46,561 bases of DNA from Chrysophaeum taylorii (GCA_029834535.1 JAQMWT010000550.1:1-46561); one strand, 5' to 3'. Positions 9,981-19,514 are shown, numbered from the stretch's first letter. Program-made: numbers and translations. Notes: a model not told the origin generated them from the letters alone.

Positions 9981-12593
9981 ATGGCTTCGGGCAGTCGGGG
10001 ACTGGCTTTCTCGTGCTTCCGGCGTCTCCTGCTCCTTTCCACCATCTTCGCCATTTTCCTCATTGTCAGCTCGCCATCAGCCCCCGCGAGTCATCCATTC
10101 CGTGTTTGGCCTTCGCTCTCGGTCCAGGTCTCCTGCGGCGTCAAGCGGCTCGATGTCTTCCCCACCGACGTCGATTACTTTTGGTCCCAGCGTCTCATGT
10201 TCCCCATAGGCTTTACTGTGCTTACGTTAGAGCGGCTCTTGACTCTCCTCCTGGTTAAGCGTTGTATGGTCACTATCTCGCAAGCTGCTGCTGCCGGCTC
10301 ATCTGTAGCCACCGCCTGCAACTCTTTGCCTTGCGCACCCTTCAAGGCCGCTTGCATTGGACCTCTTACCGCCCTCTGCAACTTGGTAAGCACGCTCGTG
10401 CGGATCTCACACGCACGTGATCGTCACCGCCTCGCCCACCGCAATCATCGTTGCCACCGCCATTGCTGCTACCCGCGGGCGGCCCAGCTGCGTCTCATGC
10501 GCGGCTTCTGGTCGCTCCGCCGTGCGGTTCAGCGTGATCCTTTGCATCGATACGCCCGTTGCCCTGCCGTCTATGGTTGCCTTATTCTCACGCACGCCGA
10601 GGAACGCAGAGTCTACGGTCATGTCCCGCGGCCTTTCGCCACCTTCTTCAAACGCGTCGCTTTTGTTTCGCGCCATGCCACTTCCGTGGCCCTTGGCCTT
10701 GCTCTTGACGCGTTTCTCCCTTACGAGCAACATCGCGATCCCCGTGGAGCTGCCTCGGAGTCCGCCCCTCGTGCGGCGTCACCTGCAACCTCGGAGCCAC
10801 CCCCAGCCACACCCGCTCGTCGGCCTCGCCATCGACGCCGACAGGAGTCCGCACCCCGTGTGGAATCACCGGCACCCTCGGTTGCGCCCCCAGCCACGCC
10901 TGCTCCTCATCCTCCCCACCGGCACCAACAGGAGTCCGCCCCTCGTGCGGAGTCTCCTGCAACCTCGGATACGTCCTCAGGTCCGCATGTTCCGCGTGCT
11001 CGTCGTCAGCGCCGACAGGAGCTCACCACTCCACCGTCCACGGACATGGGGCCGGATTCCCCTCCTCCCGCACCCGGACCAGACCGACACCACTCCCGTC
11101 GCCGCAGGTCTTCCCCCACGCCCACTGACACCACACCTCCTGGGCCTGTGGCTATGGACCTGGAGACATCGGAGGCAGGGTCCGCTACTTCCCCCCTTCG
11201 CCGTCGGGAACCCACCAATGCGACTCCCCCTCCGCCCGCTGCGACACCGGCACCGCGCCGCCATGCCCCCCGCCGCCGCGCGCCACCATCCGGGTCTGTT
11301 GCTACGGACATCGCGCCTCCACCGAACGCGGGGATCGCCAATACCACCGCGCCCCTCCCAATACCCACCACGGCGCCAGCCACCCACCCTCCCGGCCCCT
11401 CTGCCGAAAACTCTCCTGCATCGCGTCGCCGCCGCCCACACCGCCAGCGGTCCTCCGCCACAGTTCATGACCCCGTACCACTCGAGCCTGCGCCTATGGA
11501 CCTCGAACCGTCCTTCATGTACACCCACATTGCCGCCGAGAACCTCCCCTCGTCTGGCACACACCCTCTTCCCACCGGCACGGACATGGACCTTGAGGTC
11601 GACCATCCTTCGCCACCGGTTCCCGCGCACACCGCTGCCCCTGACATCTCTCCGCCATCTCCCGCACCCACGCCAACGCCTTCGCCCTCTGTCGAGGCTC
11701 CTGGCTCGTCGCACGCCCCCCTACCGCGTCTCCACGCCTTGCCTACCGATCGTGCTCGAGCCTGCACCCATCCCACTTTGCCAGCGGTCGCCCGCGCTGC
11801 ACGCACCCAACATCTACACGCCCAGGCGCGTGCAGCCCGGCTGAGCCTCGTCGCAGCTCGGCGCCACGATCCTGGTGAGTCTCGCCACCACGCTGCAACT
11901 CTTCTCCAGCGCCAGTTTCGCGCACGGACTCAACCCCAGGGAGCTCTCGCTACCGACAGCCCTCCATCGTCTGCTGCGGCCACACCGGCTCACTCGCCGC
12001 CCGCCTCCGCGACCCAGAGGTCGTCAACTCCCCCTCCGCCACCACAACCGGCTCTGCCTCCGACCCCTGCCCCACACTCTACTTTCTCGTCCACCGCTCG
12101 TGCTGCCCGAAGTCGCGCTCAGCATACTCTTGCACGTGCCGCCCGACAGAACCTCGTTGCGACCCTGCGCCGCGCTCCTGGTCAGCCACGTCACACCGCC
12201 GCGCTCCGTCTTCAGCGCTTTGTTCGCGCTCGGCATCACCTCCGTGCCCGTCGCTCACCTGCTACGCCCACACAGTCCGTCACACCCACTGCCACCAATA
12301 CTTCCCCGGCGTCTGCCACACCCACGCCAAATTCCTCGCCACCCTCGGGCCCGTCACCTACCCCTCCGCCGCCGCCATCTGCCTCGCCTTCACGCGCATG
12401 CACCAACTCTGCACATCCGGATGTCGCCCGCGTTATACATACCCGCGCTCAGCACGCTCAAGCACGTGCTGCCCGGCAGAACCGCGTCGCGGCCTTGCGC
12501 CAGACTCCTGGCCCGCCACTCCACTACGCAGCGGCCCTTCTTCAGCACCAATTTCGAGCCTGGAAGCGATTACGTGCTCGTCGATCTAACTAA
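9981..12593 (+). CDS. ORF1 of the RT element: Pro-rich protein with three IQ-like repeats
   Basis: Start chosen at ATG 9981 because it sits in a near-perfect Kozak context (CCGCCACCATGG). The open frame extends 57 bp further up without ATG. Residues about 8-30 form a hydrophobic stretch (LLLLSTIFAIFLIV), which could be a signal anchor. A Pro/Ser/Thr/Arg-rich region of about 350 residues follows. The C-terminal third holds three repeats of about 60 residues, each ending in an IQ-like motif: HHAATLLQRQFRAR, HTAALRLQRFVRAR and HYAAALLQHQFRAW. IQ motifs bind calmodulin-type proteins, but here the role could simply be nucleic-acid or self-binding. The stop at 12593 is created by the inserted retroposon at 12587. 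A splice-donor-like GGTAAGC occurs at 10384 but was not used in the call. Confidence 0.55.
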   Translation: MASGSRGLAFSCFRRLLLLSTIFAIFLIVSSPSAPASHPFRVWPSLSVQVSCGVKRLDVFPTDVDYFWSQRLMFPIGFTVLTLERLLTLLLVKRCMVTISQAAAAGSSVATACNSLPCAPFKAACIGPLTALCNLVSTLVRISHARDRHRLAHRNHRCHRHCCYPRAAQLRLMRGFWSLRRAVQRDPLHRYARCPAVYGCLILTHAEERRVYGHVPRPFATFFKRVAFVSRHATSVALGLALDAFLPYEQHRDPRGAASESAPRAASPATSEPPPATPARRPRHRRRQESAPRVESPAPSVAPPATPAPHPPHRHQQESAPRAESPATSDTSSGPHVPRARRQRRQELTTPPSTDMGPDSPPPAPGPDRHHSRRRRSSPTPTDTTPPGPVAMDLETSEAGSATSPLRRREPTNATPPPPAATPAPRRHAPRRRAPPSGSVATDIAPPPNAGIANTTAPLPIPTTAPATHPPGPSAENSPASRRRRPHRQRSSATVHDPVPLEPAPMDLEPSFMYTHIAAENLPSSGTHPLPTGTDMDLEVDHPSPPVPAHTAAPDISPPSPAPTPTPSPSVEAPGSSHAPLPRLHALPTDRARACTHPTLPAVARAARTQHLHAQARAARLSLVAARRHDPGESRHHAATLLQRQFRARTQPQGALATDSPPSSAAATPAHSPPASATQRSSTPPPPPQPALPPTPAPHSTFSSTARAARSRAQHTLARAARQNLVATLRRAPGQPRHTAALRLQRFVRARHHLRARRSPATPTQSVTPTATNTSPASATPTPNSSPPSGPSPTPPPPPSASPSRACTNSAHPDVARVIHTRAQHAQARAARQNRVAALRQTPGPPLHYAAALLQHQFRAWKRLRARRSN

Positions 12594-12811
12594 ACTAACT
12601 TCAGACCTCTCCCGAGCATGGGAGCCAGGCCGGACCGGCACGAGCCGCTCCGGTATCACGAAGAAAATTCACGCAGTTGGGGCAGAGGCGAGGGACGAGG
12701 ACTTGTTGATGGCGGACCGCCACTGCGCGCGGTCTTGTGCGAGGTCGTGCAAGAGCGTCGCAGGCCGCGGACGTCTTGGTCCACGAACAATCGACCTGTC
12801 CGTCGCGTTCT
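12587..12811 (-). mobile_element. Short retroposon (SINE-like), 225-bp copy, reverse orientation
   Basis: On the minus strand it ends ...CTCGGGAGAGGTCTGAAG then TTAGTTTAGTTA. It is closely similar to the copy at 40643-41059 and shares its 3' end with the stub at 45999-46047. It is flanked by TCGATC (12581-12586 and 12812-12817), a short TSD. The insertion including one TSD copy is 231 bp, a multiple of three, but it brings an immediate stop into ORF1. It is 5'-truncated relative to the 417-bp copy. Confidence 0.75.
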
Positions 12812-12817
12812 TCGATC

Positions 12818-13561
12818 CCTGGCAATAATCCGCCGCTTCCTGCGCCACACGGCGGCCGCTATGTCAGCTACCTCCGGGACCGCGCTTGTCCTATATGCTC
12901 CAGCCCTTGCTTTACCCGTTGCCAAGTCCGCTGCTGTCGCGTGGTCCTGCACCACGCCTGCGTTGGTCAGTGGGCACTAAGCAACCTCGCCGGCGACCAA
13001 GGCGACCCTGACGTGGCGCCCACCAACCGCGCGCGCCTTCCGCCGTGCCCCAACTGCCGCAGTCCTATACGCATGGTCCGCCCTCATCAACGCTGGGTGT
13101 CTGTGCACTCTCTCCCCCAGGTCCGCGCTGCCGCACCCATCGCATTTTCCCACTTGCTGCAGCCCTTGCCGCCACTACCGCCCGATATCGCATTCGAGCG
13201 CGTATGCGCGACGCCGCCCTTGCCGCTCGAGCCACTGCTGCTGCGGAACGCCATCTCGCCGCTATGCACGCTGCTGCTGCCGCTGCTGCGGCACTCCAAC
13301 TCGACGCGGGACGGGCCGCCGCCGCTGCTGCCAGCGCCGACGCTTACCTCGCCCATCGCGCTGCCGCCCACGCTGCTCAAGCTGCCCGTGCCGCCTGCCT
13401 CTCCCACATTGGCTCCCGCACGCGATCCACTGGCACCCGCAACACCCCGACCACCCCTCCCGATGGCAACCACCGCCCACTGCGTCTGGCAATCGCACTG
13501 CGAATGCAACAGACAGCCGCAACACCCCTGCCGCTGGCACCCGGACCACCCCCACTACTAG
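12818..13561 (+). pseudogene. ORF2 N-terminus: RING-like zinc finger and Ala-rich coil (frameshifted)
   Basis: Frame +2 shows ACPICSSPCF (12884), CCRVVLHHACVGQWA and LPPCPNCRSPI (about 13037-13070). This is a CX2C ... CX4HX2CX3W ... CX2C arrangement typical of RING-type cross-brace fingers, which usually recruit E2 ubiquitin enzymes. From about 13130 the coding signal moves to another frame with a long Ala-rich helical stretch (AALAARATAAAERHLAAMHA), then returns to the RING frame after the stop at 13561. The two shifts compensate, so the ancestor probably had RING, coil and RT in one frame. Whether the segment just after the retroposon (RRFLRHTAAAM) is the tail of ORF1 is unclear. Confidence 0.55.
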
Positions 13562-14529
13562 CACCCCTCCACCCCCGCCGCTGCCGCCGGCAACCGCCGC
13601 GCCCCTGCCCCTGCCACCAGCCACCGCAACACCCCTGTCACGGCTGCAGCCTCCACGAGCGCGTCTCCTGGCATTTCTCCCATTGGGCCACGGTCACATT
13701 CGGCGCCACCGTCTGTTGCCCCCGCCCACCCTACGTCATCCGGGCCAGCCCCCTCCCTCCCGACACGCCGTCCACGTGACCTGAGCGATTTGCACTCTGC
13801 GATCGACGAGGTCTCCATCAAAGACCTCATTACATCGCCGTGCTCGTGCATTCGCACCATTCCCGCCCAATTCCGCGAGGCATGGGCGTGCGCAATGGCC
13901 GAGGTGTGTTCATGGTTTGAAGACGCCACTTCCGATAACGCTCGTGACCGTGCCCTCCTTTGGTACATGAGCCTTCACAGCCTACTTCTTCGGCGAGCAC
14001 CACGAGGCGGCGCCCGTCGGCCCGACGTGCTCACTGACCGCTTTGCAGCCTTCGCCGCAGGGCGTTACGACCTCCTCATTGACGGCTACCTCCACGACGT
14101 GACTCGCGTGCGCTCCCATGTACGCTCACGGGCGGCCCCCGACGATGACGCGGACGCACTTCGTGCATTTCGACTCGCTGAATCTGGCGACCTCTCTCGG
14201 GCGTGCCGTATTCTCACCAGCCTGGGCATCGCCGACCCATGCCACCCAGACGTCATGCGCCAACTCGTGTCCAAACATCCTGCTCGCAAGGAGGACCTTC
14301 ACACTTTCCCCAACCACCCGCAAGGGCTCGCCACACTCTCGGTCGCCCTGCGTGAAACTTACCGCACGCTCCGGCAGAAGCCTGGTGTGGGCCCCGACCA
14401 GTGCCGCAATGAATTCCTCTCCGTTTTCGCCCAGCCCTTCCCGAGCAACGTCAAGGCACGCTCGGCGATGGACAAAATCGATAACCTTGAGACCTTGTTC
14501 GTTCGTGGAGCTCTTCCTGACTGGTATTA
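13562..14529 (+). CDS. ORF2, part before the RT core (interrupted by B)
   Basis: Continuous open frame starting in a Pro/Ser linker and continuing with LSDLHSAIDEVSIKDLI, RALLWYMSLHSLLLRR and LVSKHPARKEDLHTF, then VGPDQCRNEFLSVF. Position and content match the N-terminal extension that precedes the RT fingers in non-LTR retrotransposons ('alwyl.hslLLr' and 'kpG.Dg..n.fl' type segments). The frame is cut after DWYY at 14529 by the insertion of element B, beyond which it resumes at 15579. Confidence 0.7.
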
Positions 14530-14536
14530 CAAGTGC

Positions 14537-14875
14537 AGGCCAGTAAGTTCACCTAGTCCCAATCTCTAACCCCAGTAAGTTCACCTGGTCCCAGTAAGTT
14601 CACCTAGTCCCAATCTCTAACCCTAGTAAGTTCGGTGTAACTTACACTGTAAGCCCACTCGTGCTTACACCCACTCACCCCACTCTCCTTCGAGCTCGTC
14701 GCTCTCACCTCCGCCAATCTAAGCCGCTTTGATCCGTACACGCCGCTAGCCTTTGCGTTCACTCTAAAAACCCCAGTAAGTTCACTTGGTCCCAGTAAGT
14801 TCACCTGGTCACTAAGTTCACCTAGTCCCAATCTCAAACCCCAGTAAGTTCGCCTGGTCCCAGTAAGTTAACCTA
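14537..14875. repeat. CCAGTAAGTTCACC array in B
   Basis: Same two-block array as in Z: units at 14540-14635 and 14775-14870, with the conserved spacer (CTCCTTCGAGCTCGTCGCTC) between them. Confidence 0.8.
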
Positions 14876-14899
14876 AAGTGCGCGTGTAGACGCCGGGAG

Positions 14900-15475
14900 G
14901 GGGCTTATCGGTATTGCGCAGCACGTGTGGGGTAGGGTGGAGTCGTCGACTCAGAAGAGGATATCCTCGGGGTTGCCGATAGACAGAGAGCCACGTGGAG
15001 CTGGACGTGGCAGAAGACGGGCTTCGCCAAGAGGACGCCGACCTCGCGGGGCGTCTGGCCCTGGCTCTTGGTGATCGTTTGGCGTCGGCGGGCCTTAAGG
15101 GATACAGGTTGGAGGAGCCTCGGTGACAACGACACGATCGATCATGTATCTGGTACCGTTGCAGTGGCCGTGCGACGGGTCGAGGTTGCGAGGCGTCGTC
15201 TTCCGACAAAACCTAGTCAGCCGAAAAGAACTCCGACGCCTCGTCTCCGGGAAAAAAAGGCCGAGGTAAAGAGCGAGGCGTCGTCTTCCGACCCAACCTA
15301 GTCAGCCGAAAAGAACTCCGACGCCTCGTCTCCGGTAAAAAAAGGCCGCGGTCATGCGCGCGTTGTCAGCATCGACAACATCGTTTCGACGGGGCGTGAG
15401 AATGGCGCGCTGAAAGAGCCGCCGCGGGTCGTGGAAATAGTCTGCGAGGTCGCCGTAGACGGCTTGGGGATCACT
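14900..15475 (-). pseudogene. Pif1-like helicase C-terminal remnant in B
   Basis: Minus-strand frames read ITKSQGQTPREVGVLLAKPV and QLHVALC (about 15085-14985). The remnant is shorter and more rearranged than those in Z and C because the FNSLTTNGM region is replaced by the 85-bp duplication. Non-functional. Confidence 0.7.
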
Positions 15476-15578
15476 GTCTGGCTCTCGCGCCTACCTGATC
15501 CTTACTCTCGCGCCTACCTGATCCTTACCCTAAATCGAGGGACAAACAGACAAACATCTGTCGATTAGTAGTTAGGAC

Positions 15579-17873
15579 TTCATCACCACCACGGTAACCC
15601 TCATTCCGTTGGTGAAACGACGCGCCGCTGACGCTAACCAAGCACGTGACGTTCGACCTATCGGCATTGGCACCGTCCGCCGCCGTGCCACTGGACGGTG
15701 CCTTGTGCGTAGCCTCCACTCCGAACTCTCTGAGGCACTGTACCCGATCAACGTTGCCGTCGGGGTCAAGGGCGGCCCCTCGCGCCTCGTCTTTGGCGTC
15801 CGCACCCACGCGGAGCAGTACCCCGACCAGGTCATCATCAAGCTGGACAAACGCAACGCCTTCAACGAGCTCAAGCGCCGGACCGTCGTGGACAAACTCG
15901 CAAACCACGCCAACGCTAAGCTGCGTGCCTTTGGCCACTTTATGTTCAAGCAATTACGGCCGGCATCCTGGGTGGCCCTCCATGGCCCCACCGGCCTCGA
16001 TCGCGCCCCCTTCGACTCTCAAGAAGGCGGCCAGCAAGGCGACCCCACCTATCCACCGGCGTACTGTCTGGCAACGCATGACGCCGCACAGGCCCTTGAC
16101 ACCCGCTTACGTTCATGTGCCGGCTACGCACGATTTGGCATGGACGACGGCGTCATCTCTGGTTCCCCTCGTGAGGTTGTCGACGCCCTCCTGCAGTACG
16201 CCCGCGACATCCAAGCTAGCGGCGAGGAGCTTCGCCTCGACAAGTGCGTGGCGTTCTGTCCGGCACTTGGCATGGGTCTTCTCGATCACCCCGATGTTCA
16301 CGACCACGTCCAAGTTGCGCCTGACGGCACGCGTACTCTTGCTGGTATCCCCGTTGTCGCCGACGGCCTCGTAATCTACGGTGTGCCCATCGGCTCCCCC
16401 GGACACGCCGGAGATGCCTATGTCGAAGCTACCTTGCAACGCGAGGTTGACGCTCAGGTGAGCTCTATGAGCACGATTCGCACCAAGCTCCAGAACGTCT
16501 CCCTCCACTGCATGTACTCGTTGGGCCGCTACTGCATCGCCCCGCGCATGGACTACATCGCGCAACACTGCTACCCCACCAACAATGCCTTGAGCGCGCT
16601 CCGCCGCTTCGACGTTGCCGTCCTGAGCTTCGTCGCCACAGCACTTGGCGCAGAGCCGCGTCAGGTTTTTGACTCCACCGGCATCGTCCTCCAACGCCTC
16701 CGTCTTCCTGCTCGAAGTGGGGGTGGCGGCATTCGCTCCTGCGCCGACCTCAGCCCCGCCGCCTTTGTTTGCACGGCGGCCCAGGCCCTCCCACACCTCG
16801 TCGACCTTCGCGATCCTACGGGTGCCGTGGAGGTCCCTGGCTACCTCCCCCGCCTCGCCTCGGTCCTGGGTGCCACTTCTTTTCGCACAGGTAACGAGTT
16901 GCACCGTTGGCACCACCTCCTCGCATCCGGTTGCCTCCTGGGGCGAGCACTCGCGACTGCGTGGGACGGACTTCGGGCTGATCTCCGTACCACGCTGGCT
17001 TCCCACGGCGGCGCTGGTTCCGGCGACCCCGCCAACGTTCATCTCGTCGACGGTCCTCTCTCCCACGAATTCGTCTCCATGGGCGTCCTCGTCGACCCCA
17101 CCATCTCGACACCCGTGCTCATACCCCAACTCCAGCGTGCTCTAACCTCCCAGCGCGAGACAGCTCGGGCCACTGCACTCCAGCGCCTTGCGGCCACCCT
17201 TCCCATCACCGATGCACTTCGAGTAGCGGCGTCCTCATGGGATCGCTTCTCGACCACGTTCATCAGCTCGTGGCCCAGCTCCGCCCTTCAAATCCCCAAC
17301 CGCTGCTGGGCTGAGATGTGTGCCCAGTACTTTGGCTACCCCTCTCCAGCTTGTTCGGGCCTCGTGGGCACTCGCATTCTGGGCACTGACGTCGTTCTCG
17401 ACGCTCACGGCAAGGTGCTTCTCACGCAGGCCAACCTTGTCAACCGCGGAGGAGCGCGGACCACCTGGCATGACGGCCAGCTCGACTGCGTCCTCTGCAG
17501 CGTCAAAGAGGCCGGCATCCCAGCCCTGTCCGAGGTTTTCGGCATCTTTGCTGACGTCGTCGCCCCTACCATTCGCACGCGCCTCTACGGCCGGTACCGA
17601 GGCAATCTCGCCCGTCGCCACGTCGTCCCAGACATCCTCACCACGCTCGACAACAAGGAGCAGCTCTACGACATCAAAACCCTCGCTTGGGGTTCGTTCT
17701 ACACCGCCCACGCCCTCCATCCCTCCCGCCCGTCGCCTGTCGATCGGCGCGCAGCGCAAGTCCACTCCGAATATATACCTCGCTCACGCCCGCGGCATCG
17801 ACGCCATCATCCCCCAGCCGGGTACAGCACCACCGCCTGGCTTCTTGGGCCCTGTCGAACAGCGGCTACGTAG
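15579..17873 (+). CDS. ORF2: non-LTR-type reverse transcriptase with C-terminal nuclease-like domain
   Basis: Resumes the frame interrupted at 14529. RT motifs in order: LIPLVKRR and RPIGIG (15600-15670), IKLDKRNAFNELKRR with the first catalytic Asp at 15846, GGQQGDPTYPP (about 16030-16060), and FGMDDGVISG with the Asp pair at 16143-16148. The box is MDDG rather than the usual Y/F-A-DD. RLDKCVAF and thumb-like sequence follow. The C-terminus has HVVPDILTTL and LYDIKTLAW (Asp 17631; Asp-Ile-Lys 17670-17678), a PD...D-x-K arrangement of restriction-like endonucleases. CVLC at about 17490 may be part of a zinc site. The enzyme would nick target DNA and prime reverse transcription there. The stop at 17873 follows a frameshift near 17755. 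Confidence 0.75.
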   Translation, partial: FITTTVTLIPLVKRRAADANQARDVRPIGIGTVRRRATGRCLVRSLHSELSEALYPINVAVGVKGGPSRLVFGVRTHAEQYPDQVIIKLDKRNAFNELKRRTVVDKLANHANAKLRAFGHFMFKQLRPASWVALHGPTGLDRAPFDSQEGGQQGDPTYPPAYCLATHDAAQALDTRLRSCAGYARFGMDDGVISGSPREVVDALLQYARDIQASGEELRLDKCVAFCPALGMGLLDHPDVHDHVQVAPDGTRTLAGIPVVADGLVIYGVPIGSPGHAGDAYVEATLQREVDAQVSSMSTIRTKLQNVSLHCMYSLGRYCIAPRMDYIAQHCYPTNNALSALRRFDVAVLSFVATALGAEPRQVFDSTGIVLQRLRLPARSGGGGIRSCADLSPAAFVCTAAQALPHLVDLRDPTGAVEVPGYLPRLASVLGATSFRTGNELHRWHHLLASGCLLGRALATAWDGLRADLRTTLASHGGAGSGDPANVHLVDGPLSHEFVSMGVLVDPTISTPVLIPQLQRALTSQRETARATALQRLAATLPITDALRVAASSWDRFSTTFISSWPSSALQIPNRCWAEMCAQYFGYPSPACSGLVGTRILGTDVVLDAHGKVLLTQANLVNRGGARTTWHDGQLDCVLCSVKEAGIPALSEVFGIFADVVAPTIRTRLYGRYRGNLARRHVVPDILTTLDNKEQLYDIKTLAWGSFYTAHALHPSRPSPVDRRAAQVHSEYIPRSRPRHRRHHPPAGYSTTAWLLGPCRTAAT

Positions 17874-18255
17874 ATACGGCACCGTCGCCGGCCTCGTCTT
17901 TGGTGCCTTCGGTGAGGCCAGCGCGGCGTGCCGCGCCCTCGCCCAAACATGCGCAATGCGCATTGCTGCGCGAACCTGGGTGGCAAGCGGCTGCGCCAAC
18001 TTCACAGAGGCAAAGGCGGCCCAAACTCGCCGCATCTACCGTGAGTGGGGGATCGCCAACGCATTAGGCCGGGCTCGCTGTGCCCTCACCGCCCTCACCC
18101 ATGTCGCCGCCTCGGGTAGCCCCACCCAGGCCGCCCGATCCCAGCAGGACGTCACCCTTCGTCGCACATACGTCCGGCGGCAGCATGCGTACGACCTCCG
18201 GGCGGGGCCCGTCCTCTCTTCGCCTGCCCCACGACTCGGCGATGACCCCGACTAG
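17757..18255 (+). pseudogene. ORF2 C-terminal tail after the frameshift
   Basis: From about 17757 the coding signal passes to another frame: TPNIYLAHARGIDAI, GFLGPVEQRLRRYG, VAGLVFGAFGEASAACRAL, then RIYREWGIANALGRARCAL, ending LGDDPD at 18255. GPVE and FGAFGEAS stretches of this kind follow the nuclease-like segment in algal and protist RT proteins, as far as I recall. One single-base indel separates this from the RT frame, so the copy is dead unless the frame is bypassed. Confidence 0.65.
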
Positions 18256-18456
18256 GTCCCGCATACTTATCTCCGCCCGTCAGGCACATCCCTCCTACTC
18301 CACAAAACCACCCACATCCTTCATGCACCACACACATCCTTCATGCACCACACACACACCCCCCTCTTAGCAGTCGACCTTTGAACAAACAAACAGACAG
18401 ACAGACAGACAGACGGACAGACAGGCAGACAAACATCTGTCGATTAGTAGTAAAGA
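18256..18456 (+). other. 3' untranslated region of the RT element and outer end of Z
   Basis: C-rich segment with two copies of a short repeat (ACACATCCTTCATGCACCAC, 18311-18355), then TCTTAGCAGTCGACCT, a CAGA repeat run (ACAGACAGACAG, 18390-18430) and CATCTGTCGATTAGTAG. The final bases are also the TC end of Z in the opposite direction, so the retroelement's 3' end and the Helitron-like 5' end coincide. Confidence 0.75.
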
Positions 18457-18645
18457 TTCACAAGTTTGGTCACTTTTGATAGAAGTTTGATCAGTTAAGT
18501 TTGGTCACTCCGACGTTGCATCAAGTTTGATCAATCAACCCTTCAAGTTTGATTAATAACCTTGCAAGTTTGGTCAACAAGTTTGATCACTACTCCTCAA
18601 ACTTCCACGGTATTGACCAAACTTTGGCTTTTAAATCAAACTTAA
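18457..18645 (+). repeat. X1 motif array, continuation of the left end
   Basis: At least eight AAGTTTGGTCA or AAGTTTGATCA units at irregular 10-30 bp spacing. The reverse complement of 43200-43010 in X2 matches almost base for base. Confidence 0.85.
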
Positions 18646-18779
18646 GGAGGCTTTTTAAGGGGGCGCGTGGGCGCTTTCGGTGCGAAAATGCTTTTAAACG
18701 AGAGCTAGGTGCTGCAGCCACGCAGAATCTACCGTGGCGTTACACGCGCGGCATGAGCACCCCCCCATAACCGCCTTAG

Positions 18780-19420
18780 AAGGAGATCCATCCTAAGACA
18801 GCGCGGCGATACGCAAGGAGAGCGGGCAGCCACACGCGGCCCCGAGAGCAGATTCCCACGGCTTGGCGTACTTAAGCTGGGCCCATTCTCGTACCTTCCA
18901 TCATTCGTATAAGCCACCCAAACCGCGACTCACCACGGTGGTGTTGCCGTGGTCGTGCGTCATTCTTCAGCAACAAGCGGACATCGGACACCAGACTTAC
19001 ATGGTCTGCGTGAGACGGATCACCCCATTCTGCATCCCAAAACTCGAGAGGCAGCGCGTCTTTGATAATCGACTCGGGGTCGAGAACGCGAAACTCGACG
19101 ACCTCGAGAAACTGCGCGAGCAACGCCCCTGGAGCACCCAAGGATTGTAGTCCCCACTTGAGCGGGACCGTACAGGACCACGTTCAGGAGTTCCTCACCG
19201 TCGCGTACCCGATCCGGAGTTAGCTGTCCAGCTTGATCATGGGACGGCAACGCGAGCACGTGCCGTTACGCCAGCATAAACAACTCGCACGACCGTAAGT
19301 GAACACCTCCTTATCCTCCTCCTCCTCGCGCATCTCGACAACCCCTCCCTGCCGCAAGATCTCCCCGGGAGCTGCTGCTGCACCGTCGAGCACTGTACGA
19401 GAAGTCGGAAAATACAAGCT
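18780..19420 (-). pseudogene. X1 module 1: unrecognised coding remnant
   Basis: Minus-strand frames EVFTYGRASCLCWRNGTCSR (about 19310-19250; Cys cluster CLCx5CSRC), QLTPDRVRDGEELLNVVLYG, LAQFLEVVEFRVLDPESIIK and GFWDAEWGDPSHADHV read like one protein broken by frameshifts. The last ~50 residues (FYERWKVREWAQ and ALRIAALS-like) are seen best in X2. I do not recognise the family. The conserved amino acids between X1 and X2 in these frames support real coding ancestry, but the copies are so similar that this is weak evidence. Confidence 0.35.
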
Positions 19421-19514
19421 GCGGCGCGAAGGGATGTCAAGACGTCGACAGCCTCGCTCCGGAAGATCACTGACACCACCCCTGTAATTCTAACCCTGTC
19501 ATCAGTGCGAGTCT

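Larger units (their letters stand above)
14530..15577 (-). mobile_element. B: 1048-bp internally deleted Z-family element inside the RT gene
   Basis: On the minus strand it begins TCCTAACTACTAATCGACAG (15577) and ends GGCCTGCACTTG (14530). Contents: 5' tail of about 40 bp (CAGATGTTTGTCTG), helicase C-terminal remnant (15480-14880) and the CCAGTAAGTTCACC array. Removing exactly 14530-15577 joins ...TATTA to CTTCATC..., which restores the RT frame as DWYY-FITTTV with no duplicated bases. It also holds an 85-bp tandem duplication (about 15191-15360) of the GGCGTCGTCTTCCGAC segment. Confidence 0.8.
8749..18456 (-). mobile_element. Z: Helitron-like element with a captured or inserted RT-endonuclease element
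   Basis: Read on the minus strand, Z starts TCTTTACTACTAATCGACAG (18456) and ends GGCCTGCACTTG (8749). The same termini occur in B and C. Comparison with X2 shows insertion between A and T with no target-site duplication, as Helitrons do. The end CTTG departs from the usual CTRR. From 5' to 3' it holds, in antisense, the RT-endonuclease unit (18255-9981), then a 3' scrap of the same unit (9915-9715), then, in sense, a Pif1-like helicase C-terminus (9670-9120) and an array of quasi-palindromic repeats. No Rep (HUH) domain is visible, so the copy is not autonomous. Assignment to Helitrons rests on the helicase type, the ends and the lack of a TSD. Confidence 0.65.

Noticed and set aside
10977..11714. 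Long minus-strand Gly/Arg-rich frames opposite ORF1
   Set aside because: They mirror the Pro/Ala-rich ORF1 in a GC-rich region. The start context and repeats support the plus strand.
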